Shown: positions 1 through 6,736, numbered from the stretch's first letter. The stretch: DNA of 7,189 nt from UBA6624 sp964517115 [NCBI: uncultured bacterium] (GCA_964517115.1 CAZFBE010000039.1:1-7189), one strand, 5' to 3'. Notes: generated by a model from the sequence alone, not told the origin. Program-made: numbers and translations.

Positions 1-2
1 AA

Positions 3-74
3 GGCCCGTTCGTCTAACGGATAGGACGCCACCCTCTCAAGGTGGAAATAGGGGTTCAATTCCCCTACGGGCTG
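3..74 (+). tRNA. tRNA-Glu, anticodon CTC
   Basis: A complete cloverleaf can be folded. The acceptor stem is GGCCCGT (3-9) with ACGGGCT (67-73), including one G-T closing pair. The anticodon stem is CCACC (29-33) with GGTGG (41-45) around the loop CTCTCAA, and the T arm is GGGG-TTCAATT-CCCC (51-65). The anticodon is CTC at 36-38, which reads the Glu codon GAG. The opening TTCGTCTA and the discriminator G at 74 resemble bacterial tRNA-Glu. The 3' CCA is not encoded, since TTT follows, so it must be added by nucleotidyltransferase. The CTC isoacceptor is the optional one; most bacteria rely on TTC. The next gene starts only 14 bases downstream with no visible terminator, so read-through into it is possible. 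Confidence 0.95.
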
Positions 75-88
75 TTTAAAATATAAAC

Positions 89-562
89 ATGATTACTGAA
101 GACCAAGTAACAGATGCTCAAAGCCAATGGGGTTCCGGGGTAGTGAAAATTGGCTCATTGAAGGAAGAGAGGATGGAATGTGAGTCTTTCACAAGCAGAT
201 TTTTAAATGAAAGATATGCTTTTGATTCAGGCTCCGTGTTATTTAAACCTACAAAGTGTGCGGAAGATCAATTTAGAAATACAAAGCTACAAGCATTGTC
301 TTACTTCATCTCAGGTCAAGACAGAGCTTGTGAAGAGGATCAAGGGTTTGCACTGCAGCCCTGGGCAAAAGTAAGGTTTGAAAATTCAGATTTCATTTTA
401 GAGGAAAAGAGAGCTATTGCAATGGGCAATTATTTTTTTACCGACTTGAAAGGTAATGAGATTAAGGTGGAATATACATTTGGCTATAGGTTGATTGATG
501 GGGTTCTGAAAATCGATCTGCATCACTCTTCACTGCCTTTTAATCCAAATTCTGCTTTTTGA
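89..562 (+). CDS. small NTF2-like (SnoaL / CaMKII-association-domain type) protein
   Basis: This 157-residue protein has no signal peptide or membrane segment and is probably cytosolic. It resembles a family of about 150 residues recalled from proteobacterial genomes, with the landmarks LFKPT (51-55), a SYF segment (71-73), PW (91-92), MGNYFFTD (112-119), VEYTFGY (127-133) and a terminal HHSSLPF (145-151). The HHSS motif and the alternating beta pattern match the cone-shaped NTF2-like fold of SnoaL and CaMKII-association-domain proteins. Some relatives carry the label phosphoribosyl-AMP cyclohydrolase, but the zinc-binding Cys motifs of true HisI are not visible, so I do not adopt that name. 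No reaction can be assigned. The start is fixed: an in-frame TAA at 77-79 leaves ATG 89 as the first possible codon. No Shine-Dalgarno sequence precedes it. It lies between a tRNA and the plsX operon, which says little about its role. Confidence 0.7.
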   Translation: MITEDQVTDAQSQWGSGVVKIGSLKEERMECESFTSRFLNERYAFDSGSVLFKPTKCAEDQFRNTKLQALSYFISGQDRACEEDQGFALQPWAKVRFENSDFILEEKRAIAMGNYFFTDLKGNEIKVEYTFGYRLIDGVLKIDLHHSSLPFNPNSAF

Positions 563-581
563 AATCTTTTTACAGGGTTTC

Positions 582-610
582 TTTCCATTAGAGCTGCTAT
601 AGTTTAAAAT
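582..610 (+). promoter_or_regulatory. possible sigma70-type promoter for the plsX operon
   Basis: The only gap in front of the lipid operon (563-620) holds TTTCCA (582-587), then a 17-base spacer, then TAAAAT (605-610). These match the -35 and -10 consensus at 4 of 6 and 5 of 6 positions. Transcription would begin around 617-620, almost at the GTG start codon, giving a leaderless or near-leaderless message. That would fit the missing ribosome binding site. An alternative -10, TATAGT at 598-603, has no well-spaced -35. The stretch is AT-rich, so chance matches are likely. Confidence 0.25.
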
Positions 611-620
611 ATGTTTCTCA

Positions 621-1613
621 GTGATAAACATATCTTTAGATGCAATGGGTGGAGATTATGCACCTGAATCAATAGTTGAAGGGGCTATTCTTGCTTCTTC
701 TCTGGGTGTAAACCTTACTCTCTTTGGAAATGAGGATGAGGTTAATCGTGTTTTAGATGGAAGAGATTTTAGCAATATAAAAATTCAACACACTGAAGAA
801 AAAGTCGACATGGGTGACAAAGTTGCTTCTGTTTTGAGGAAAATTCCAGAAACTTCCCTGGGACTTGCAGCTAGATCTGCAAGCGAGGGTGATTCTGACG
901 GAGTTATTTCCGCTGGACATTCTGGTGCTTCTGTTTTGGTTGCTTCCAAATACCTTAAAAGGAAGGGTGTCCGGAAGCCGGTACTCGGGACTTTCATGCC
1001 TACAAGCGATAATCCAGTTTTTTTATTGGATGTTGGTGCAAATGTAGATACAAAAGCGGAAGATCTCCTTATGTTTGCGCAATTGGGAAGTGAGTTTTAT
1101 AGTTTCTGGTCAGGTAAAAAAAGCCCAACAGTTGGTTTGTTGAATATTGGTTCTGAAAAAGGTAAAGGAGATAGAGAATCCGCAAAAGCTTACGAATTAA
1201 TGGAAATGAATGCATCAGCTGGAGAGTTTAATTTTGTTGGCAACATCGAAGGAAGGCAGGTTGGCGGACAGGGCGAAGAGATAAATGTTGTAGTTTGTGA
1301 TGGCTTTGTTGGGAACGTTATTCTAAAGTTTGCCGAGGGAATGGCTATTTCTTTGATGACCATGTTTGGATCTGAATTGAAAAAATCTGCAAAAAATAAT
1401 ATCTTTATGCCTCTTGCAAAAAGTGCTATCAAGGGTTCTTTGAAGAATGTAAAAAAGAGATTGGATTATTCTGAATATGGTGGAGCACCTTTGCTTGGCT
1501 TGACTAAGCCTTTTTTTATTTGCCATGGATCTTCTAACCCCAAGGCGATTTTCAATGCGGTTAAAAATATGAAAAATTTAATAATGAGACAAAATGGAGA
1601 AAAAAATGATTAG
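621..1613 (+). CDS. plsX: phosphate acyltransferase PlsX
   Basis: PlsX converts acyl-ACP and inorganic phosphate to acyl-phosphate, which PlsY uses to acylate glycerol-3-phosphate. It is a peripheral cytosolic enzyme linking fatty acid and phospholipid synthesis. The 330-residue length is normal. Family marks are the N-terminal DAMGGDYAPE (7-16), SAGHSGA (98-104, usually SAGNTGA), LLDVGANVD (135-143), LLNIG (173-177), GNIEGR (207-212) and DGFVGNVILK (227-236). The GTG start at 621 is the only usable one: an in-frame TAG lies at 600-602 and the intervening codons contain no ATG, GTG or TTG. It also gives the canonical short N-terminus. No Shine-Dalgarno is seen. It heads the operon and its last 8 bases overlap fabH. 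The rpmF gene that commonly precedes plsX is missing here. Confidence 0.97.
   Translation: MINISLDAMGGDYAPESIVEGAILASSLGVNLTLFGNEDEVNRVLDGRDFSNIKIQHTEEKVDMGDKVASVLRKIPETSLGLAARSASEGDSDGVISAGHSGASVLVASKYLKRKGVRKPVLGTFMPTSDNPVFLLDVGANVDTKAEDLLMFAQLGSEFYSFWSGKKSPTVGLLNIGSEKGKGDRESAKAYELMEMNASAGEFNFVGNIEGRQVGGQGEEINVVVCDGFVGNVILKFAEGMAISLMTMFGSELKKSAKNNIFMPLAKSAIKGSLKNVKKRLDYSEYGGAPLLGLTKPFFICHGSSNPKAIFNAVKNMKNLIMRQNGEKND
1596..1599 (+). promoter_or_regulatory. ribosome binding site deciding the fabH start
   Basis: GGAG inside the last codons of plsX sits 6 bases before ATG 1606, which is ideal spacing. An upstream in-frame ATG at 1594 overlaps this site and has no Shine-Dalgarno of its own, so 1606 is preferred. 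It also yields the usual FabH N-terminus, MIRAVITSIG. Confidence 0.75.
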
Positions 1614-2595
1614 AGCTGTTATCACTTCAATTGGAACTTCTCTTCCCGAAAAAATTGTCACAAATGATGACTTGTCAAAAGTCATGGATACAAATGACGA
1701 ATGGATAAGGGAAAGGTCCATGATTAGAGAAAGAAGGTTTGCAGAAAAGGGTGAAGGTTTGAGCAAATATTGTGTAGATGCTGCCAATAAGGCTCTTGAA
1801 AAAAGAAACATGGATCCGGCAGATTTAGACCTAGTTATTGTTGCTACCGTTACTCCAGACATGATGTTTCCAAATACTTCAAATCTTGTACAAGATCGAA
1901 TCGGGGCTGTCAATGCTGGTTCGTTTGACTTGGTGAATGCTTGCCCAGGTTTTGTTTATGGAGTTTCAACTGCTGCTGGCATGATCTCTTCAGGATTGCA
2001 TAAAAATATACTTGTTTGCGGTGGAGACATCATGACCTCTATATTAGATATGGAAGACAGGTCGACATCTGTTCTTTTCGGAGACGGTGCGGGGGCTGTT
2101 ATTTTAGAGGGTCAGGAAGGAGATTATGGGGTTCATGATGTTCTTCTTGGCTCAGATGGTTCGGGAGGGAAATATTTATACATGACTTCTGGAGGTTCTT
2201 TGAGTCCTCCCTCCATTGAAACTGTTCAAAATAAAGAACATTATGTAAAGATGGATGGAAGTAAGGTTTATAAAGTGGGGATAAGAAGGTTTGTTCAGAT
2301 GGTTAAAGACATTTGTGAAAAAAATTCTATTAGTCCCTCGGATATTGGTTGCCATCTTTTCCATCAGGCAAATGGAGTAATGATCGAAGCTATAGCAAAA
2401 AGGTTAAATCTAGACAAGGAAAAATGCCCAATTAATATTGACAAATATGCAAATACAACAAATGGGACTATTCCGCTGTTGACTGAATATGCAAACGATA
2501 AAAAAATGCTGAAAGACAATGACTGGGTCCTAATGACAAGTTTTGGTGCGGGTTTTGCATGGGGATCTGTTTTGATGAAGTGGAAAAAAATATGA
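1606..2595 (+). CDS. fabH: 3-oxoacyl-ACP synthase III (FabH/KAS III), divergent
   Basis: KAS III condenses a primer acyl-CoA (acetyl-CoA in the textbook enzyme) with malonyl-ACP to start fatty acid chains. From ATG 1606 the protein is 329 residues, a normal length. The thiolase-fold catalytic triad is intact: Cys113 in NACPGF, His253 in HQAN and Asn283 in YANTTNG. The N-terminal DTNDEWIRER (28-37), ATVTPD (80-85), LFGDGAGA (157-164) and C-terminal SFGAGFAWGS (312-321) are also typical. Unusual features are SMIRER in place of TGIRER (38-43), HQANGVM in place of HQANLRI, and ANTTNGT in place of GNTSAAS. The position equal to E. coli Arg249, known for ACP docking, is therefore not Arg. It overlaps plsX by 8 bases and shares ATGA with fabD. 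The KAS III assignment is firm; the primer substrate is unknown. Confidence 0.93.
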   Translation: MIRAVITSIGTSLPEKIVTNDDLSKVMDTNDEWIRERSMIRERRFAEKGEGLSKYCVDAANKALEKRNMDPADLDLVIVATVTPDMMFPNTSNLVQDRIGAVNAGSFDLVNACPGFVYGVSTAAGMISSGLHKNILVCGGDIMTSILDMEDRSTSVLFGDGAGAVILEGQEGDYGVHDVLLGSDGSGGKYLYMTSGGSLSPPSIETVQNKEHYVKMDGSKVYKVGIRRFVQMVKDICEKNSISPSDIGCHLFHQANGVMIEAIAKRLNLDKEKCPINIDKYANTTNGTIPLLTEYANDKKMLKDNDWVLMTSFGAGFAWGSVLMKWKKI

Positions 2596-3500
2596 ATTTT
2601 TGTTTTCTTTATCCGGGACAAGGTTCTCAAAAAGTTGGCATGGCTGATTTTTTACTTTCCGACAAAGAAGCAATTGATTTGATTATTAAAGCTGATGATA
2701 TTTTGGATTCAAATCTTTCAAAATTGATTTTTGAAGGCCCTATTGACGAATTGACATTAACAAAAAATGCTCAACCTGCATTATTGGCTGTTGGCTATGC
2801 TGCGCATAAGTATTGGATAAAAAAGTATAAATTTAAACCTATTGCAGCGGCAGGGCACTCACTTGGGGAATATACAGCCTTGGCTGCAGCTGGAGCAATC
2901 TCTTACGAGACAGCATTGAAGGTTGTTAAAAAAAGAGGTGAGGCTATGCAGGATGCTGTGGAGAAAGGCAAAGGCGGAATGGTTGCTTTGCTTGGAGCAG
3001 GTCGTTTGCAAGGCTTGATTGAGTCTTGTAAAGATTCTGGCTGTCTGGTTCCAGCGAACTTCAACACATCAAATCAAACTGTTCTTTCAGGAGATATTGA
3101 CGCCATTGACAGGGTTGTTGAAAAGGCTAAGGGTTTTGGTTACATAAAGGCAATTAAACTGAAAGTTTCAGCTCCCTTTCACTCTCCATTGATGGAGAAA
3201 GCAAAGAAAAAAATGATTAAAGTTATAAATGAAATTGATGTATCTGTTCCAAAGTGGCCAGTTGCTTCAAACTTCACTGGTTTTTTTCATGAAGAAGATT
3301 CTTCTAAAATTAAGCAAAATTTAATCAATCAAATTGAAGGTTCCGTAAAGTGGGTCCAAAATTTAAAAGAGTTGAGCAAAATGAATTTTGAGGGTTGGCT
3401 TGACGTCGGCCCAGGAAAGGTTTTGTTCAACATGGTTCCAAAGGCTGATGTTAGAAAGAAAATCAATCATTTTCAAGTTGTTGGGGATATCATTAGATAA
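2592..3500 (+). CDS. fabD: malonyl-CoA:ACP transacylase FabD
   Basis: FabD transfers malonyl from CoA to ACP, supplying the extender unit for FabH and FabF in the cytosol. The protein is 302 residues, against about 310 in E. coli. It starts with the classical FLYPGQGSQ (5-13), where Gln10 helps form the oxyanion hole. It has the nucleophile Ser90 in GHSLGEYTAL (88-97), the malonate-binding Arg115, the catalytic His197 in APFHSPLM (194-201), and a C-terminal DVGPGKVL. ATG 2592 is chosen because it gives this normal N-terminus and forms an ATGA overlap with the fabH stop. The open frame extends upstream to an ATG at 2559, which would add 11 unrelated residues inside fabH. A weak GG-containing element lies about 8 bases upstream, so initiation probably relies on coupling. 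The stop overlaps the fabG start by one base. Confidence 0.96.
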   Translation: MNFCFLYPGQGSQKVGMADFLLSDKEAIDLIIKADDILDSNLSKLIFEGPIDELTLTKNAQPALLAVGYAAHKYWIKKYKFKPIAAAGHSLGEYTALAAAGAISYETALKVVKKRGEAMQDAVEKGKGGMVALLGAGRLQGLIESCKDSGCLVPANFNTSNQTVLSGDIDAIDRVVEKAKGFGYIKAIKLKVSAPFHSPLMEKAKKKMIKVINEIDVSVPKWPVASNFTGFFHEEDSSKIKQNLINQIEGSVKWVQNLKELSKMNFEGWLDVGPGKVLFNMVPKADVRKKINHFQVVGDIIR

Positions 3501-4261
3501 TGTCTGTTTTGAATTTTGATTTTTCAGGGAAAAAAATATTAGTAACTGGGGGCATAAGGGGTATAGGCCTTTCTGTTGCTAAGATGTTTGCAAGTTCCGA
3601 TTGCAAGATGGTTCTAGGTTATAAAAATAATCATGAGATAGCTAAATCTGTACATTCTGAACTTTCTATCCAGAAAGCTGATTTGAAAATCATTTCAGGA
3701 GATCTTTCTGACGAGGCAGAGTGTGGAGAATTTGTAAAAAAATCACAGAATTTCCTTGGGGGTATTGACATTTTTGTTCATTGTTGTGGAATCAGAATGG
3801 ATGCTCCTGGGTCTATGATGAAAAATTCTCATTGGAACGATGTTATAAAAACAAATTTAAATAGCGCTTTTTATTGTTCAAAGCTCGTTGCAAAAAGCAT
3901 GTTGAAAAAAAGGTATGGGAGAATTGTTTTTATTTCAAGTGTTTCAGCTTCAGTTGGGGGGCCAGGACAGTCTAATTATGCTGCTAGTAAATCAGGGATA
4001 GAAGGCCTTATGAGGGTTATGTCGAGAGAGTTTGCAGATAGAGGTGTCACTGTTAATTGTGTAAGCCCTGGACTGATAAACACAGACATGTCGCAAGATA
4101 TAAACAAATCGATGAAAGATTTTTATTTAAGTGTTATTCCAATGAAGAGGTTTGGGGATGCGTCTCATGTTGCTTCGGCAGTAATCTTTTTATGCTCTGA
4201 TAATTCTTCTTATACAACAGGACAAATTTTAGGAATCAATGGAGGTATGGACGTTTCATGA
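3500..4261 (+). CDS. fabG: 3-oxoacyl-ACP reductase FabG (SDR family), variant NNAG motif
   Basis: This is a classical short-chain dehydrogenase of 253 residues, expected to reduce 3-oxoacyl-ACP to 3-hydroxyacyl-ACP with NADPH. The Rossmann motif TGGIRGIG (16-23) replaces the usual TGASRGIG. The catalytic set is complete: Asn119, Ser147, Tyr160 and Lys164 in NYAASK, followed by the SPG motif (189-191) and the C-terminal GQILGINGGM (241-250). The structural NNAG motif, which stabilises the central sheet, reads HCCG (94-97) here; this is unusual and places two adjacent cysteines near the cofactor. The start shares one base with the fabD stop (TAATG), with GGGGA 12 bases upstream as a weak ribosome site. 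The SDR fold is certain. Position in the cluster supports FabG, but the loss of NNAG leaves room for a related ketoreductase role. Confidence 0.9.
   Translation: MSVLNFDFSGKKILVTGGIRGIGLSVAKMFASSDCKMVLGYKNNHEIAKSVHSELSIQKADLKIISGDLSDEAECGEFVKKSQNFLGGIDIFVHCCGIRMDAPGSMMKNSHWNDVIKTNLNSAFYCSKLVAKSMLKKRYGRIVFISSVSASVGGPGQSNYAASKSGIEGLMRVMSREFADRGVTVNCVSPGLINTDMSQDINKSMKDFYLSVIPMKRFGDASHVASAVIFLCSDNSSYTTGQILGINGGMDVS
4241..4245 (+). promoter_or_regulatory. ribosome binding site for fabF
   Basis: GGAGG lies inside the last codons of fabG, 12 bases before ATG 4258. The match to the anti-Shine-Dalgarno is strong but the spacing is longer than ideal. Coupling through the ATGA overlap probably helps initiation. 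Confidence 0.5.
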
Positions 4262-5493
4262 CAAGGGTTTTTATTACAGGTGTTGGTGCTGTGACACCAT
4301 TTGGGGTAGGTTTTTCTTTTTTGAGAAATGGTTTAAAAAGTGGTGAATCTACTGCAAAGAATATTTCTTTATTAGATACTGAGGCTCATAAATGCAAGAT
4401 TTCTTGCGAGGTTCCTGATTGGGATCCATTAAAACATTTAGACCCAAAAGAATCTAGGCAAATGGACAGGTTCACTCAGTTCGCAATGGCTTCTTCTCAA
4501 GAGGCTATTGAGGATTCGGGAATTGATTTTGAAAAAATGGATCCTTACAGGGTTGGTGTAAATGTTAGCAGTGGAATTGGTGGAATGTGGGAGCATCATG
4601 CTCAATTTGATAAATATTTTAAAAAGGGACCTAGGTACATTAGTCCTTTTTACATTCCAAAGAATATATCCAATATAGCTCCAGGATGGATATCTATTAA
4701 ATACGGGTTAAAAGGATATTCATCAGCACCGGTTGCCGCTTGTGCTACGGGGACTATTGCAATTGGAGAAGCTTTTAACTTGATAAGGAATGGAACTATG
4801 GATGCAATGGTTACTGGCGGAGCTGAAGGAGCTATTGCACCAACTTCCCTTGCTGGTTTTTCAAACATGAAAGCTTTAGCATGTAACTTTAACGACAACC
4901 CAAAAGAAGCTAGCAGGCCTTTTGACCTAGAGAGATCAGGTTTTGTAATGGGGGAAGGTTCTGTTGTTTTTGTATTAGAGAGTGAGGAAAACTTAAAATC
5001 AAGAGGGGGAACCCCTATAGCTGAGGTAGTTGGTTTTGCAGTAACGAGTGATGCTTATCACATAACTTCTCCAAATTTAAATGGAGAGTCTCCAGCAAAA
5101 GCAATGAGTTTAGCTTTGGAGGATGCTCAAATACCATCTTCTGCAGTTGATTACCTGAATGCTCATGGAACTTCTACAAAATTCAATGATTTGATGGAAA
5201 CAAATGCTATCAAGTTAACTTTTTCTAATGATTTGAAAAAGATAAACATTTCAAGTACAAAAGGTATGCATGGCCATCTTTTAGGTGCTGCTGGGGCGAT
5301 AGAGTGCGCAGCATGTATTGTTTCCATGAGAGACAAAATAATACCTCCAACTATAAATTACAACACAAAGGATCCAGATTGTGATTTAGACTATACCCCA
5401 AATGATGCTAGGGATTTTGATGTGAATGTGTCTATGTCAAATTCTTTTGCATTTGGAGGGCATAACACCTCTTTAGTTTTAAGGAGTTCATAA
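4258..5493 (+). CDS. fabF: 3-oxoacyl-ACP synthase II (FabF/KAS II)
   Basis: This elongating condensing enzyme adds malonyl-ACP units to acyl-ACP with loss of CO2. Its 411 residues match the FabF length closely. Catalytic residues fall at nearly E. coli positions: Cys162 in AACATG, His303 in NAHGTST, and Lys335 and His340 in STKGMHGHLLGAAGA. The family also shows VSSGIGG (103-109), ISPFYIP (128-134), DAYHITSP (265-272) and the gating-loop region NSFAFGGHN (395-403). The His usually found five residues after the active Cys is Ile167 here, and the GP before the Cys strand is GY. The start lies in an ATGA overlap with the fabG stop. In most bacteria acpP sits directly before fabF; here the overlap leaves no space for it. 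The next gene follows after one base. Confidence 0.95.
   Translation: MTRVFITGVGAVTPFGVGFSFLRNGLKSGESTAKNISLLDTEAHKCKISCEVPDWDPLKHLDPKESRQMDRFTQFAMASSQEAIEDSGIDFEKMDPYRVGVNVSSGIGGMWEHHAQFDKYFKKGPRYISPFYIPKNISNIAPGWISIKYGLKGYSSAPVAACATGTIAIGEAFNLIRNGTMDAMVTGGAEGAIAPTSLAGFSNMKALACNFNDNPKEASRPFDLERSGFVMGEGSVVFVLESEENLKSRGGTPIAEVVGFAVTSDAYHITSPNLNGESPAKAMSLALEDAQIPSSAVDYLNAHGTSTKFNDLMETNAIKLTFSNDLKKINISSTKGMHGHLLGAAGAIECAACIVSMRDKIIPPTINYNTKDPDCDLDYTPNDARDFDVNVSMSNSFAFGGHNTSLVLRSS
5481..5486 (+). promoter_or_regulatory. ribosome binding site for the acyl-CoA dehydrogenase gene
   Basis: AAGGAG lies 8 bases before ATG 5495, within the final codons of fabF. It is the best-placed strong Shine-Dalgarno in the operon and suggests the dehydrogenase can be translated efficiently in its own right. 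Confidence 0.75.
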
Positions 5494-5494
5494 T

Positions 5495-6736
5495 ATGTTA
5501 GACAAGATAAATTTTGAAATCAAAGAAAGAGCAAGGGCCGTTGCTGAAGAGGTTGTAAGGCCTTTGGCTTCTGAGCATGACAAGAAGCAAGAATACCCTT
5601 GGAAAGTCAAGGAAGCCTTAGCGGAAAGTGGTTTATTGAAAACCTGGATACCCAAAGAGTATGGTGGTGATGGTTTAGGTAGTGTAAATTTATGTTTAGT
5701 TGTTGAGGAATTGTCTAGAGCATGTGGTGGAGTGGGGGTTATGTTTGCTGTAAATGCATTGGGCTCTTACCCAATAATTTTAGGAGGAAGACAGGACCAG
5801 AAGGAAAAATGGCTTCCCAAGATTGCAAATGGTGAAAAGTTGATATCTTTTGCTCTTTCTGAAAAATTAGCCGGGTCAAATGCTTCTGATTTAAAAACGT
5901 TAATATCAAAAAAAGGTGAAGAATATATCATAAATGGTGATAAAAAATGGAATACAAATGGTGGGGTTGCTCACTATTATTCTGTTTTTGGTGTAACTAA
6001 TCCAAATCAGGTTGGAAAGCCTTCTGCAATATCTGCAGTTATCGTTGAAAAAGGTACAGATGGTTTTGAAATCGGAAAAGAAGAAGACAAAATGGGGATA
6101 AGGTGTGTTCCTGTAAGAGAACTCTATTTTAGAAACTGTTCCGTTCCTGAATGGAATTTGCTCGGAGAGTCTGAAGGAAAGGGTTTTAAAATCGCAATGG
6201 AAACTCTCGATCATGCTAGACCTGGTGTAGCTGCACAAGCTTTGGGTTGTGCTCAGGGGGCATTCGAGTATGCTTCAAGATTTGCATCCAGGAGGCGTCA
6301 ATTTGGTCAACCTATACAGAACCATCAAGCAATAGGTTTTCTTTTAGCCGATATGTCTACAAGAATTGAAGCAGCGAGGCAGTTGGTTTATGAATCTGCG
6401 AGAATGATTGATGCCGCTGATAAAGACCCTTCGCTTAAAGCAAAGGCTAACAAAATGGCCGCACAAGGTAAACTTTTTGCTACAGATACAGCAATGTGGG
6501 TTACAACTGAGGCAGTTCAAATATTTGGTGGCTATGGCTTCATGAAGGATTATCCGGTTGAAAAATATATGAGAGATGCAAAGATAACTCAGATTTATGA
6601 AGGAACAAATCAAATACAAAGGCTTGTTGTGAGTAGGCATGTCGCACGTGAAGCTACATCGCTTAAGTTTTTAGACCAATTTATTCCTTCTATCGATCAG
6701 TGGATTCCTGATGAGTTGTTGAAAGAGGGCTCTTGA
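5495..6736 (+). CDS. acyl-CoA dehydrogenase, FAD-dependent
   Basis: Members of this family introduce an alpha,beta double bond into acyl-CoA using FAD and pass the electrons to ETF. The protein is 413 residues, about 30 longer than the usual 380, mostly as a C-terminal tail after residue 385. It has the N-terminal helical domain with WIPKEYGGDG (51-60), the mid-domain FALSEKLAGSNAS (119-131, where most members read EPxAGSD), KMGIR (199-203), the FAD-contacting RRRQFGQPI (266-274), QIFGGYGF (342-349) and QIYEGTNQIQ (366-375). Glu369 in that last motif is the expected catalytic base of the short/medium-chain type. One base separates it from fabF and it overlaps etfB by one base. The adjacent ETF gene supports a true ETF-linked dehydrogenase. 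Chain length and whether the substrate is CoA- or ACP-bound cannot be read from the sequence. Confidence 0.94.
   Translation: MLDKINFEIKERARAVAEEVVRPLASEHDKKQEYPWKVKEALAESGLLKTWIPKEYGGDGLGSVNLCLVVEELSRACGGVGVMFAVNALGSYPIILGGRQDQKEKWLPKIANGEKLISFALSEKLAGSNASDLKTLISKKGEEYIINGDKKWNTNGGVAHYYSVFGVTNPNQVGKPSAISAVIVEKGTDGFEIGKEEDKMGIRCVPVRELYFRNCSVPEWNLLGESEGKGFKIAMETLDHARPGVAAQALGCAQGAFEYASRFASRRRQFGQPIQNHQAIGFLLADMSTRIEAARQLVYESARMIDAADKDPSLKAKANKMAAQGKLFATDTAMWVTTEAVQIFGGYGFMKDYPVEKYMRDAKITQIYEGTNQIQRLVVSRHVAREATSLKFLDQFIPSIDQWIPDELLKEGS
6725..6728 (+). promoter_or_regulatory. ribosome binding site for etfB
   Basis: GAGG lies 7 bases before ATG 6736, inside the last codons of the dehydrogenase gene. 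It supports this start together with the TGATG stop-start overlap. Confidence 0.6.

Noticed and set aside
563-620. Terminator or rpmF-like small gene between the first CDS and plsX
   Set aside because: No stem-loop followed by a T run is visible and 58 bases is too short for rpmF; T runs there are not preceded by a hairpin.
865-1047. Short + strand open frame inside plsX
   Set aside because: It is out of frame within a strongly conserved part of plsX and has no family features.
1594-1605. Upstream ATG at 1594 as the fabH start
   Set aside because: It overlaps the GGAG site that is well spaced for ATG 1606, has no ribosome site of its own, and adds four residues not usual for FabH.
1578-1913. 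Antisense open frame of 111 codons opposite the plsX/fabH junction
   Set aside because: It lies wholly opposite well-supported genes, has no recognisable domain or ribosome site, and its composition is what the opposite strand of these genes would give. The same holds for the other antisense frames, including 5906-6238.
2559-2591. Upstream ATG at 2559 as the fabD start
   Set aside because: It would add 11 residues unrelated to FabD inside fabH; ATG 2592 gives the normal N-terminus and an ATGA overlap.
5004-5015. Small GGGG-AA-CCCC palindrome in fabF
   Set aside because: It has a two-base loop, lies inside conserved coding sequence, and has no T tract, so it is not a credible terminator or regulatory hairpin.
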